A stretch of 64,000 bases of DNA from Chitinophaga ginsengisoli. Its GTDB lineage: Bacteria > Bacteroidota > Bacteroidia > Chitinophagales > Chitinophagaceae. Position numbers and translations under genes: made by a program. Below, one piece after another: positions 27,379 to 36,143 of the stretch (positions within the stretch are counted from its first letter, which is position 1; each line of letters begins with the position of its first letter). Location of the stretch: contig NZ_PYGK01000003.1 in assembly GCF_003014595.1 (NCBI RefSeq), forward strand, positions 558,001 to 622,000, in the 5' to 3' direction. The notes under the pieces are model-generated. The model worked only from the letters and a program-made list of their open reading frames with translations. It was not told where the DNA came from and ran no database searches.

Positions 27379-28038
27379 TCACAACACCACCAGATTGTTC
27401 TTTACGGCATACAATACCAGGCCGACACGTGTGGATACATTCAGTTTTTTAAACAGGGCTTCCCTGTAACCATCTACGGTACGTTCACTTACAAACATCT
27501 CTTTGGCGATGACCTGGTAACTTTTTTCACTACAGGCCAGTCGGATGAATTCCATTTCACGGTCACTTAATTTCACAATAGCATTCAAGGGCGACTTCTC
27601 ATCTACCAGGTGATTGATGGATTGCATCACCTTTCTTGTGACCAGCTCATTGTAATAATAGCCCAGGGTCAACACTTCATCGAGCGCCTGTTTTAATTCG
27701 TCCGGTTCTGCATCTTTGAGGATGTAACCTTTGGCCCCGTGGCGGATCATTTTTATGATCGCCGTCTCTGCATCCATGGTGCTTAGGGCCAGTACTTTGA
27801 TGTCAGGGTAGTTTACCCGCAGCCATTCGGCAGAGGCATAGCCGTCCATATCAGGCATGTTTACATCCAGTAATACAATGTCGGGTAAGCGGTCGGGATC
27901 AATTTTATCGATCAGTTCTTTACCGTTAGCTGCTTCAAATAATACTTCGTAAGCAGGAAAGAGGTTGATCAGGATCGATAGTCCTTTACGGAACATTGTA
28001 TGATCATCAACAATGGCGATATATTTTATTTCTGACAT
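27379..28038 (-). CDS. NarL/FixJ-type response regulator
   Basis: This 219-aa protein has a receiver domain (residues 5-125; IVDDHTMFRKGL, phospho-aspartate in IVLLDVNMPDMDG, lysine in GYILKDAEPDEL) and a C-terminal LuxR-type helix-turn-helix (about 150-210; LSDREMEFIRLACSEKSYQVIAKEMFVSERTVDGYRE). Its gene starts 15 bp after the end of a histidine kinase gene, which is its likely partner. A target could be the divergent caspase-like operon, with the 11-bp repeats at 30369-30423 as the binding region, but this is inference. Nothing in the domain looks degenerate. Confidence 0.95.
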   Translation of the reverse strand: MSEIKYIAIVDDHTMFRKGLSILINLFPAYEVLFEAANGKELIDKIDPDRLPDIVLLDVNMPDMDGYASAEWLRVNYPDIKVLALSTMDAETAIIKMIRHGAKGYILKDAEPDELKQALDEVLTLGYYYNELVTRKVMQSINHLVDEKSPLNAIVKLSDREMEFIRLACSEKSYQVIAKEMFVSERTVDGYREALFKKLNVSTRVGLVLYAVKNNLVVL

Positions 28039-28053
28039 GAGGTGCGGTTAAAT

Positions 28054-28839
28054 TCATACGTTAGGTATGGTGATCGTAATGATGGTTCCTTTGCCGGCGC
28101 TGCTGGTAATATTGGCAAGCCCTCCCAGTACAGCGGCCCTGCTGGTGATGTGCTGCAGCCCTAATCCGTTCTTTCTGCTGAGGGCATCTTCTACGTTGAA
28201 ACCTGTGCCGTTATCGCAAATACTGATATATAGCAGGTCTGTCATGTATTTGCAGGTGATAATCACTTCTGCTGCAGCGGCGTGTTTGAGCACGTTCTGC
28301 AAAGCCTCTTGTATGATCCTGAAGAGGATCAGTTTTCCCTGCGCCTCCATGGGTCTTTCGGTACCTTCCAGTTGAAAAACCACATGGGTAGCACCACTCC
28401 TGTTGATCCTTTCGGCCTCCTGGTCAATGTTGCCCGCAAGACTGAACATCTGTACTCTTTCTGTGCTGAGTCCTTTGGCAATGTCCCGCAGGATGGTCAT
28501 AGCTTGTCCTATTGTATCTTTTACTTCCCGCAGGCTACCGGATGGCTGTTCTGCGCGTTGCTCCATGATATTCAACTGTACCTTGGCCAGGCTGAGTAGC
28601 TGCCCTACATGATCGTGCAATTCCTGGCTGATGTTATTAAACGTTTCTTCCTGGATCTCTAACGTGGATTGCAGCAGCTGTCTGTCAAAATCGTGTTTCA
28701 TCTGTAGCTTTTCGACTTCCACCTGTTGCTTCCTGTTGTTGTATGCCCAGATCATTATCAGAAATAAAATACCCAGAAACAGCAATACGGCGATTACTGC
28801 AATAATGATGATGATGATCTGTTTATTTGCATCCTGCAT
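28054..28839 (-). CDS. Histidine kinase with HisKA_3 domain (NarX/DesK-like)
   Basis: This 261-aa kinase has one N-terminal transmembrane helix (about residues 8-30, very isoleucine-rich), then a coiled region, the HisKA_3 dimerisation segment with the phospho-accepting histidine in ISQELHDHVGQLLSLAK near residue 80, and an HATPase domain with ICDNGTGFN and NGLGLQHITSRA. It has no sensor domain of its own. The upstream membrane protein gene overlaps it by 46 bp and may supply the sensing part. ATG 28839 is used; an upstream TTG six codons earlier is less likely. Partner regulator: the NarL-type protein encoded next. Confidence 0.93.
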   Translation of the reverse strand: MQDANKQIIIIIIAVIAVLLFLGILFLIMIWAYNNRKQQVEVEKLQMKHDFDRQLLQSTLEIQEETFNNISQELHDHVGQLLSLAKVQLNIMEQRAEQPSGSLREVKDTIGQAMTILRDIAKGLSTERVQMFSLAGNIDQEAERINRSGATHVVFQLEGTERPMEAQGKLILFRIIQEALQNVLKHAAAAEVIITCKYMTDLLYISICDNGTGFNVEDALSRKNGLGLQHITSRAAVLGGLANITSSAGKGTIITITIPNV

Positions 28840-29468
28840 AATATAAACGCCAGGCAATAACAGGAATAGAGAATAATATTTACTACAGGCAAAATAGCAT
28901 GATACAGACTATCCTTACCGATCACAATATGATTACTTCTGATATATTGCTGCAATCCAAGCAGCACTAAGGTAATGAGGCCAAACAGCAAATTGGCGGC
29001 ACTGATCCAGAAATAAGGCTCTCTGAATATACTAACCAGCACATCGCCTCTAAATGCCAATCGCAATAACACGAAACAAGAGAAAACAATATTAAGGATT
29101 TCAATCAAAACAACAGAAATATTGTTGAACTGGTCAGGCCCCTGGAGAAAAATATAATTCAGGATGATAAACAGCATAGACAGGACGGCGATGGTCACAT
29201 ACACGGGCTTTTCATTCTTTCTGATATGTAGCATCTGACCATACAGGTAAAGATTGATGGGGGTTGACAAAATAATATACCAGTTGTACATGGTATAGTT
29301 ATGCGTCCAGCCGAGTAACCGGTAATTGCTTCCTACCAGCTCAATGATATTGGTGAGCAATAACAATGGGATAAACAATACAAGGTTACAGGCGTTAAGC
29401 CCCCTGTAGCAGATGATGGCTACGAGGAGGCTTAACAATTGAAAGTACTGAAAGTAGTCTATGATCAT
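28794..29468 (-). CDS. Multi-pass membrane protein, probable sensor partner of the kinase
   Basis: This 224-aa protein is almost entirely hydrophobic, with about seven predicted transmembrane helices and short loops, and has no motif that I recognise. Its 3' end overlaps the histidine kinase start by 46 bp, and its start lies 6 bp after the unknown protein gene. Similar multi-TM proteins placed next to single-TM HisKA_3 kinases in Bacteroidota are plausible signal-input modules. I therefore infer a sensing role, but this rests only on topology and gene coupling. Confidence 0.72.
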   Translation of the reverse strand: MIIDYFQYFQLLSLLVAIICYRGLNACNLVLFIPLLLLTNIIELVGSNYRLLGWTHNYTMYNWYIILSTPINLYLYGQMLHIRKNEKPVYVTIAVLSMLFIILNYIFLQGPDQFNNISVVLIEILNIVFSCFVLLRLAFRGDVLVSIFREPYFWISAANLLFGLITLVLLGLQQYIRSNHIVIGKDSLYHAILPVVNIILYSCYCLAFILCRMQINRSSSSLLQ

Positions 29469-29474
29469 ATCTTA

Positions 29475-30020
29475 TTAGGGTTGCAGACTTCCAAAATCGT
29501 ATACTTCTGAACCTGCGCCGAGTATATTTTTAGATGTATCCAATACAACCGGTACAAGAAATACCGAAATGCGACCTTTCTTATTTTCCTTCTCAGCCTC
29601 AGAAAAATTCAATTCAGGATCATTTAAAAAAGTATCGGTATAAAATGCAAATACCAGCTTGGTCACTATTTGAACCAATCCAGGTGCATACTGGCTCTCA
29701 AGCACACTATGAATATATTCTAGCCAACGGATAAAAGGCACTCCCAGAAACTGTTCAGCCGATGTTATTTGACGGCTCCGGGTGAGAACAACATTTATTG
29801 TATCTCCTTCATTTTCTTCAAAACCGTGCAATTTCATAATGGCCGAATGGGCAAGCATACATTGTTCAGCCTTTGCATAAGGAATCGGCCTGCCGATACT
29901 TAATGGATCGCTCCGGAAGGACATTGGTGAGTGCAGATCCGGATGAATCTCGACTACCTTTACTGGCCTGTTAAGGATGTTGAAGGCCGGAAGCCCGTTG
30001 AAGTCTACAATCTTCTTCAT
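29475..30020 (-). CDS. Protein of unknown function heading the two-component/GyrB-like operon
   Basis: This 181-aa soluble protein starts at ATG 30020 (MKKIVDFNGLPAFNILNRPVK); the open frame extends about 68 codons upstream, but that part has poor composition and does not look coding. It has no signal peptide and no transmembrane helix. Visible phrases such as PYAKAEQCMLAHSAIMKLHGF and LGVPFIRWLEYIHSVLESQYAPGL suggest a helical centre, with a Gly-rich tail ending GAGSEVYDFGSLQP. I recognise no family. It lies 6 bp upstream of the multi-pass membrane gene and faces the caspase-like operon across a 682-bp divergent region. Confidence 0.7.
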   Translation of the reverse strand: MKKIVDFNGLPAFNILNRPVKVVEIHPDLHSPMSFRSDPLSIGRPIPYAKAEQCMLAHSAIMKLHGFEENEGDTINVVLTRSRQITSAEQFLGVPFIRWLEYIHSVLESQYAPGLVQIVTKLVFAFYTDTFLNDPELNFSEAEKENKKGRISVFLVPVVLDTSKNILGAGSEVYDFGSLQP

Positions 30021-30368
30021 GTTGTGGGGTTTTAAATTGTTATTGAGGTTATTTAGCAGGTACAATTTAGAACGCCTCAACGGATTTTCAACACGATCAT
30101 CACAAATACGGGACAAAGAAGTTTTACTATGGGAAAAACACCCGTATCGCTCTTGCACATTACCACCTTTGCCAACAATACGCACACCTGTATTTTGCCC
30201 CGCCGCCTTCCTGATGGTTCCCATACAAAACTGACATCATCGCTTATTCTCTCCGTCTTCTCTGCTAAGTCTCTGCTTCTTCTCTGCTCGTTCTCTCAAA
30301 GCTTTTTGGTTAAAATAGTATCAGTAATCTGTCATTTTGCTGCTTTTTCACCCTGGATTGACCATAAT

Positions 30369-30423
30369 ACTTGTTCGACGCTTGTTCGAACCTAGTTCGT
30401 TCCTTATTCGATGCTTGTTCGAC
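30369..30423. promoter_or_regulatory. Five tandem 11-bp repeats in the divergent regulatory region
   Basis: The 55-bp block divides exactly into five 11-bp units with consensus NCTTGTTCGAN (ACTTGTTCGAC, GCTTGTTCGAA, CCTAGTTCGTT, CCTTATTCGAT, GCTTGTTCGAC). A period of 11 bp is close to one DNA turn, so the units lie on nearly the same face of the helix, as in arrays of protein-binding sites. The block lies about 280 bp before the caspase-like gene and 350 bp before the divergent gene at 30020. Apart from it, the stretch 30021-30702 is AT-rich with no gene seen. Confidence 0.7.
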
Positions 30424-30702
30424 CACTGTAATCTCCTCCTCACAAATAGTTTATTCTCAATACATAAAACACTATAATATGTCAATTAAAGTTGTTAACA
30501 TCACACTAGTAGTTTAATTTTATATTCAGAATACATACCCCAAAGAAACCGGCATTTGAAAGATATAAAGACTGACATTTTCTAACAGCACGCTTTTATC
30601 AAACAGACCCCAGCATTCACTTATGTGTATGACTTTATGCAGACCGTACTGGTATTTCCTCCCATGCGGCGCAACATTATTCAATTGTAAAAAAATGACC
30701 CC

Positions 30703-31800
30703 ATGAGCTCCCAACCACTTGTCTCCGAAGCACCAGCACCTACCACCACAGGCCCCTGTGAAGAGGTGACGAACGAGAACCTGATCAAAGGACTACCTGT
30801 TAATGAACAGGATTATGCCATCATAGTTGGCGTAAGCCACTATGCAAGTTTAGCGCAGTTAAACGCTCCTGTCACCGATGCCTGCCGCTTAAGGAACTGG
30901 CTGATCAAAGCGGATGGCGGTAACCTCCATCCGAAGCATGTCTTTTTTATTCCTTCAGCGCCCGGTAGTATAATGCCTGACCAGCTGGCGATTGATAAGG
31001 CACTGTCAGACATTCTTGAGCTGGCAGAAGCCACACCTGCCCGGCGCCTCTACTTTTACTTCTCCGGTCATGGCTTTGGCGCCAACTGGGAAGTGAACGG
31101 GATGTGCCTGCCTATATGGTCGCCCAGCTTTTATAATGCGGCCCTTTCCTCCAAAGCTTACCTGGATCTGTTGGTGGAAAAGGACCTTTTCAAGGAAGTG
31201 TATTTCTTCCTGGACTGCTGCCGTGACAGGAAGATCAATACCAAACCCCTGCATTCTATGCTCGGCGGATCAAGACCCGGAGGCGCCAATACCATGGCAG
31301 TGCTCATGTATGCTTCAGAGTATGAAAATCCCGCCTGGGAAGGTATGATGAACACAAACGGTAATCTGCAGGTACACGGGTATTTTTCCCGGGCCTTGCT
31401 GGAAGCACTGAACGGTGGCGCTGTGAATAACAGCGGCGATATCACTATTACCAGCTTCCTGGACTATGTGAGGGAGAAAACCGAATCATATGCCAAAGAA
31501 AAGAATCAAACACAAACAGTACGCTCAGATATCCGCAATAACAGCTACGGACTGGATTATGTGATCCACAAAACCGGCAGAACGCCCGGCACGGTGTTGA
31601 CGATACAGTTCAAGACCGGTGGCGACATTTCCCTGGATGGTCCTGACCTAAGTAATATCAAATCCGGCGTTGTGCAGGCGGGTGATTCCTGGCTGATCCC
31701 GCTGGGTAAAGGTTATCACCAGATAACAGATAAGATCTCCAAAAAGTCTTCATTTATCACCATAGATGGTACCCTTAAAACTATGATTTATGAATTCTAA
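30703..31800 (+). CDS. Caspase-like (C14 family) protease
   Basis: This 365-aa protein has a caspase/metacaspase p20-like domain (about residues 35-260): YAIIVGVSHYASL on strand 1, the catalytic histidine H123 in FYFSGHGFG, and the catalytic cysteine C173 in FFLDCCRDRK. A C-terminal beta-rich region (about 290-365) follows, with no transmembrane segment or signal peptide, so it is likely cytoplasmic. The motif DCC has two adjacent cysteines; the second aligns with the family nucleophile. It starts a three-gene operon: the next gene overlaps it by 11 bp and the third encodes another caspase-like protease. Bacterial caspase homologues often act in immunity, cell death or stress responses. Confidence 0.9.
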   Translation: MSSQPLVSEAPAPTTTGPCEEVTNENLIKGLPVNEQDYAIIVGVSHYASLAQLNAPVTDACRLRNWLIKADGGNLHPKHVFFIPSAPGSIMPDQLAIDKALSDILELAEATPARRLYFYFSGHGFGANWEVNGMCLPIWSPSFYNAALSSKAYLDLLVEKDLFKEVYFFLDCCRDRKINTKPLHSMLGGSRPGGANTMAVLMYASEYENPAWEGMMNTNGNLQVHGYFSRALLEALNGGAVNNSGDITITSFLDYVREKTESYAKEKNQTQTVRSDIRNNSYGLDYVIHKTGRTPGTVLTIQFKTGGDISLDGPDLSNIKSGVVQAGDSWLIPLGKGYHQITDKISKKSSFITIDGTLKTMIYEF

Positions 31801-33352
31801 TGCCCCTACCTTTAAACTGACCGTTTCCGCCGTTGGCGTGATGTCTGACTTTGCGCATCTCACGGTGTATAACGGCTTCCTGGAAGATATCGCAAGGGGA
31901 TATGAGAAACTGGATCTCAACCTGCCGCAAGGGCTCTATAGCATCACGCTAAAGCTGGATGGGAACATTGTCAAGGAGCATGTCAGGCTCACGGAAGATA
32001 CCAGTTATGACATCCCTACGCCTCCGGTATATTCCTCACTGGTAGCCGACCGCTTTGAATCGTCGCATGAGTATTATACCCACAACGCACAACATTACAG
32101 CCTCGAACCTACCGTGCCGACAGACGACACTACCGAAGGTGGCGCCATCTTTCTTTTCTTCCGGTATACAGACCTTGAGAAACGGAAGGAACTGAACACG
32201 AAACAGCTTTCGCTGGGCAATGGTTTCTCATTGCTGGATGCAGACCGGCAGGTATTATATCGACTGGAAGGCAATAATATCAGGGAAGACACAGATACCG
32301 GCTGGATGGCCTTTCACGCAGTATTGCCAATAGGCACTTATTACCTGCATTACAGTGGATATAAATTTCATAATGGTGATGGAGGTCCCGACGACATCCC
32401 TCCCAGGGAAATTCCGCTACAGGTATTTAAAAGCAATACCTGTTTGCCGGGACTCCCGGATAAATGCTGGCAGACACAGGTTTTCCTCACCTTCGGATAT
32501 GGCCCTATCTTCCCCTCTATGAGCGTGTTTATTGCACCCCGTAAAAGTGGGTTTATCAACAACGATGAAGGCAATTACCGTATAGACGGGCTCCGGCATA
32601 AATTCCATAATGGTGTCTATTACCTGCCGGAAAAGGTATTGCTGGAGTTTGAGCAGGGACAGTGGGCCTCTCCTATGAAAGGCCTGCTGGCGGCATATGT
32701 CTATTTTAGTAGTCCTGAAACTGACAATGAGGCCTTGTTCAGAAATGTGGCACAAGACCTGCCCGCCCTCCTCGGTGAAGACACACCTGATGTCAAAGCC
32801 TTACAGGTAATGGCCGCACAGTATTACAAAGACCCTATTCCGGCTCTTACACTCAGTCAGCCCTGCATGTTCCTGGCCGGTGTGAGGGCCGTGATCAGGG
32901 CATCCCTTACACATCCGGACATTATTGTAGACGATAGTTTACTGGAAGATATTACTGATAAACTGTACTGCGATATGGTGTGGACCTCCTATCTGCCAGC
33001 GCCCCTTCCTGCAACAAAGCAACAAACGGGAGACGCTACATCAGGAGGCTCGCTGACGGATAGCATCTTCAATGTTGTAGAAAGGATTATCGGTGATGAA
33101 GTCACACCTGAGGAAATAGGTGAAAGACTATTGCAATCGCAGACAGTCAGCACCCTGTTGTATTACATTGAGAAGTTGAATGATGATCTGAATGTGAATG
33201 ACCTGGCCAGCAGGTTACAGATCCCACCTAATGTCGTCAAAAAGACGATCAATCACATTCTTGCCTTCTCAGACAGCATCAAAGATGTAAAGAGCAAACC
33301 AGAGCAGTTTAATATCAGCAATATTGACAAACTAAAAAGCATCCAACAATGA
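31790..33352 (+). CDS. Unknown 520-aa protein between two caspase-like proteases
   Basis: This 520-aa soluble protein lies between the two protease genes and overlaps both (11 bp upstream, 4 bp ATGA downstream), so it is almost certainly co-translated with them. Residues 1-90 look like a beta-sandwich (LTVYNGFLEDIA, DLNLPQGLYSITLKLDG), with a pattern reminiscent of PEGA-type domains. The centre is mixed and the C-terminal 80 residues are helical, with a possible helix-turn-helix (VNDLASRLQIPPNVVKKTINHIL). I recognise no enzyme motif. It could be a substrate, adaptor or sensor for the proteases, and its N-terminal fold may be related to the beta-rich tail of the first protease. Confidence 0.85.
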   Translation: MNSNAPTFKLTVSAVGVMSDFAHLTVYNGFLEDIARGYEKLDLNLPQGLYSITLKLDGNIVKEHVRLTEDTSYDIPTPPVYSSLVADRFESSHEYYTHNAQHYSLEPTVPTDDTTEGGAIFLFFRYTDLEKRKELNTKQLSLGNGFSLLDADRQVLYRLEGNNIREDTDTGWMAFHAVLPIGTYYLHYSGYKFHNGDGGPDDIPPREIPLQVFKSNTCLPGLPDKCWQTQVFLTFGYGPIFPSMSVFIAPRKSGFINNDEGNYRIDGLRHKFHNGVYYLPEKVLLEFEQGQWASPMKGLLAAYVYFSSPETDNEALFRNVAQDLPALLGEDTPDVKALQVMAAQYYKDPIPALTLSQPCMFLAGVRAVIRASLTHPDIIVDDSLLEDITDKLYCDMVWTSYLPAPLPATKQQTGDATSGGSLTDSIFNVVERIIGDEVTPEEIGERLLQSQTVSTLLYYIEKLNDDLNVNDLASRLQIPPNVVKKTINHILAFSDSIKDVKSKPEQFNISNIDKLKSIQQ

Positions 33353-34200
33353 CACCACAAGGTTATGCACTGCACATCGGTTTGAATGCTGTGAACCCCG
33401 ACAGCTATGAAGGCTGGAACGGAGAACTCTTCGCCTGCGAGAACGATGCAGCAGTTTATAAAGCGCTTGCTGAAAAGGCAGGTTTCCAATCCATTTACCC
33501 ATTGTTGACCAAAGACGCTACTTCTCAGAACGTATTGCAACACCTAAGCAATGCCGCCAGTCAACTGCAAGCCGGCGATATACTGTTGCTCACCTATTCA
33601 GGGCATGGCGGCGCTATTATAGACACGAATCATGATGAAACCAACAACTTCGGTGAGATGGATGGTTTTGATGAAACCTGGTGCCTGTATGACCGGCAGC
33701 TGATCGACGATGAATTGTTTGAATGCTTCAGCAAATTTAAACCCGGTGTACGCATACTGATATTCTCCGACAGCTGTCATTCCGGCTCTGTTGCCAGAGC
33801 CGCAGAAGCGGTCACCACTACAACGGACGCTGCTACCTATATCCGTGCCCGTGTAGCACCCCTTGATGTATTGGTTCGTACTTACAATAACCACAAAAGC
33901 GAATACGATGGCATACAGGCGCAACTCAGCGCTGGTCCGGCAGATATTGCAGCTTATGTGGTACAGTTTGGCGCCTGCCAGGATGATGAACTGGCGATGG
34001 AAGTATGGGGCAATGGTATGTTTACCGCCAAGGTGCAAGAGGTCATGAAAGAGGAGATCAGCAGTTATACAGCTCTTTTTGTTGCTATCAAACAGGGGTT
34101 TTCTGCCCAGCAACATCCTAACCTGTTCCATTATGGGAATAAGGCGTATGACTTCCTCGCACAGGCACCGTTTAGCATACAGCCATTGGTGGGTGCATAG
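33349..34200 (+). CDS. Caspase-like protease, metacaspase-type
   Basis: This 283-aa protein is a compact type I metacaspase-like domain. It begins YALHIGLNAVNPDSYEGWNGELFACENDA, has the catalytic histidine H86 in LLLTYSGHGG and the catalytic cysteine C143 in IFSDSCHSGS, and contains the usual acidic insertion DTNHDETNNFGEMDGFDETW between them. C-terminal segments YVVQFGACQDDELAMEVWGNGMFT fit the p10-like part. No signal peptide or transmembrane helix is present. It overlaps the unknown protein gene by 4 bp and ends the operon at a terminator hairpin. It differs clearly from the first protease, so the operon was not built by recent duplication. Confidence 0.93.
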   Translation: MTPQGYALHIGLNAVNPDSYEGWNGELFACENDAAVYKALAEKAGFQSIYPLLTKDATSQNVLQHLSNAASQLQAGDILLLTYSGHGGAIIDTNHDETNNFGEMDGFDETWCLYDRQLIDDELFECFSKFKPGVRILIFSDSCHSGSVARAAEAVTTTTDAATYIRARVAPLDVLVRTYNNHKSEYDGIQAQLSAGPADIAAYVVQFGACQDDELAMEVWGNGMFTAKVQEVMKEEISSYTALFVAIKQGFSAQQHPNLFHYGNKAYDFLAQAPFSIQPLVGA

Positions 34201-34232
34201 CTACTGATAAATATAGTGTGGTGGAATAAAAA

Positions 34233-34266
34233 AATCCGGAAGTGGCACTAGCGCTGCTTCCGGATT
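34233..34266. terminator. Terminator between the caspase operon and the M28 peptidase gene
   Basis: A 10-bp stem AATCCGGAAG/CTTCCGGATT (34233-34242 and 34257-34266) follows an A-run and separates two convergent transcription units. The reverse-strand side has the better T-run, so it may serve mainly the M28 gene. Confidence 0.75.
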
Positions 34267-34286
34267 ATCAGACTATATATTGAGCC

Positions 34287-35930
34287 CTAACGTTTCGACT
34301 TGAATTCAGAACCTTCCTTCCATTGTGGGAATTTATCTTCGTTTGACAAGGTCGCACCTACATCAAACAGGAAACGCACATCTTCCACCATTCCTGACAA
34401 TTCCCAACTGGGGTCCATCTGGTCAAAAGGAGAATGGTAATGATCCCGGCCATAAGCGGCGATATGATCAGGCGCCCAGGCGGAATCGTGCACCAGCGAT
34501 TTGTTACCACTACCTGGATACAAGGATGGAATACCCACTTTCGCAAAATTGAAATGGTCAGAGCGGAAGAACCATCCGCCGGAAGGATTTGCTTCCGGAA
34601 TCAGGAAACGGCCCTGTTTCTCTGCAGATCTGGCGGCATAGTCGTCCAGTTCAGACTGACCCTTACCAATGATGGTAATGTCTTTGGTACGTCCGAAGAA
34701 ATTCAGCACGTCCATGTTGATATCTGCCACGGTCGATTTGATGGGATAGATGGGATGTGCAGCATAGTACTCAGAGCCCAACAGACCCTGTTCCTCTCCT
34801 GTTAATGCCAGGAACAATACAGAGCGTTTAGGCGCCTGTTTCAGCTTCGAGAAGGCCGTTGCCAGTTGCAGGAGACCTGCTACACCAGAAGCATTATCCA
34901 GCGCCCCGTTATAGATAGAATCGCCTTTTACGGCTTCTCCTACGCCCAGGTGATCCCAGTGAGCGGAGTAGATGATATACTCATTTTTCCTTTCAGTACC
35001 GGGCAGCAGGGCGGCTACGTTGTGGGAAACAGATTTCCGGATCTTACTTTGCAATGCGAGGGAGGCCGTCACATGCAAGGGCACCGGTTTAAAGCCGGGG
35101 TGTTTAGCCTGGTTCATGATACTATCAGGCACGCCTGCCAGCTCGAACAGTTTTTTAGCAGATTCCAGGGTCAGCCATCCTTCGATGGTGGCGCGGCTCT
35201 TATTATCATCGGGTGTCTGCAGGTCCAGTTTGGGTTTTGACCAGCCACTGCGTACTACGGTCCAGCCGTAACTGGCAGGCAACACATCATGAATGATCAG
35301 GATACCCGCGGCACCCTGCCGGGCGGCTTCTTCAAATTTATACGTCCAGCGACCGTAATAGGTCATGGTACGGGTCTTGCCTTTGAACAGGGTACTGTCA
35401 TAAAAGCCGGGATCATTCACCATCACGACCACGGTCTTCCCTTTTACATCCAGTCCGGCATAGTCGTTCCAGTTGTACTCAGGCGCCACAATACCGAAAC
35501 CGGCAAATACCATTTCTGAATTGCTGATCGCGACCCGTTCCTGTACATGTTTGGTACCAGCTACGTATTGGTCAAGGTAAGTGAGTTTCAGGTCACCTTT
35601 TTTACCGGCAATATGCAGGTCTCCTTCGGGTACGGATTTAATTTCCACCATGGGTACATCCTGCAGGAAACTGGTATCATTACCCGGTTTTAGTCCTATT
35701 TCCTTAAACCGTTTTATGAGGTAGGCCAGTGTTTTCTCTTCGCCTATCGTAAAGGGCTTACGGCCCTGGAATTCGTCGGAGGCCAGCACGGAAATATCCT
35801 TTGCCAGTCCGGCGGAATCGATGGCTTTAATAGCCGTTGAATCATCAGCAATACCGGCCTGCCGGCTTCCCTGATTACAGGCTGCCAGGGCCAGTGCTGT
35901 ACACAAGAACAGGTAATATGGGTTTTTCAT
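34287..35930 (-). CDS. M28 family metallopeptidase lipoprotein with PA domain
   Basis: This 547-aa protein has a lipoprotein signal (MKNPYYLFLCTALALAAC) and a zinc aminopeptidase fold of the M28 family. Metal ligands are seen in YSAHWDHLGVG (H and D), NGALDNASGVAG, the catalytic glutamates in ALTGEEQGLLGSEYY, and later NMDVLNFF and DHFNFAKVGIPSL. A protease-associated (PA) domain lies inserted between about residues 130 and 270 (GKTVVVMVNDPGF, AARQGAAGILIIHD). It probably trims peptides at the periplasmic or outer face of the envelope. It is transcribed alone, towards the caspase operon, and shares a terminator region with it. Confidence 0.94.
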   Translation of the reverse strand: MKNPYYLFLCTALALAACNQGSRQAGIADDSTAIKAIDSAGLAKDISVLASDEFQGRKPFTIGEEKTLAYLIKRFKEIGLKPGNDTSFLQDVPMVEIKSVPEGDLHIAGKKGDLKLTYLDQYVAGTKHVQERVAISNSEMVFAGFGIVAPEYNWNDYAGLDVKGKTVVVMVNDPGFYDSTLFKGKTRTMTYYGRWTYKFEEAARQGAAGILIIHDVLPASYGWTVVRSGWSKPKLDLQTPDDNKSRATIEGWLTLESAKKLFELAGVPDSIMNQAKHPGFKPVPLHVTASLALQSKIRKSVSHNVAALLPGTERKNEYIIYSAHWDHLGVGEAVKGDSIYNGALDNASGVAGLLQLATAFSKLKQAPKRSVLFLALTGEEQGLLGSEYYAAHPIYPIKSTVADINMDVLNFFGRTKDITIIGKGQSELDDYAARSAEKQGRFLIPEANPSGGWFFRSDHFNFAKVGIPSLYPGSGNKSLVHDSAWAPDHIAAYGRDHYHSPFDQMDPSWELSGMVEDVRFLFDVGATLSNEDKFPQWKEGSEFKSKR

Positions 35931-36143
35931 CAACAAGTTGTATTTACTTAAAGATATTCAAATTATTTCCAACCTGTCTTTCTTGTGCTATTTATAAAGG
36001 AAGTTCGCTCTTTGAACAAATAATTATAAGTTTGCCGCCAAACCGGTTAATCGTTCTGTTATCAAAATGACACGTTATAAGAAAACAGCTCTCACAGAGC
36101 TCAACCCAACAACAATGGATCGATGCCCCTTAAATTTTAATTT

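Noticed and set aside
27379..28839. Treating the NarX/NarL-type pair as nitrate regulators
   Set aside because: The kinase lacks any nitrate-sensing periplasmic domain and no respiratory genes are present; only the family architecture is shared.
30369..30423. CRISPR-like repeats
   Set aside because: The units are contiguous 11-mers with no unique spacers and no cas genes nearby.
33598..34131. 177-codon reverse frame opposite the second caspase-like gene
   Set aside because: The forward frame has caspase motifs and an ATGA overlap; the reverse frame is a shadow.
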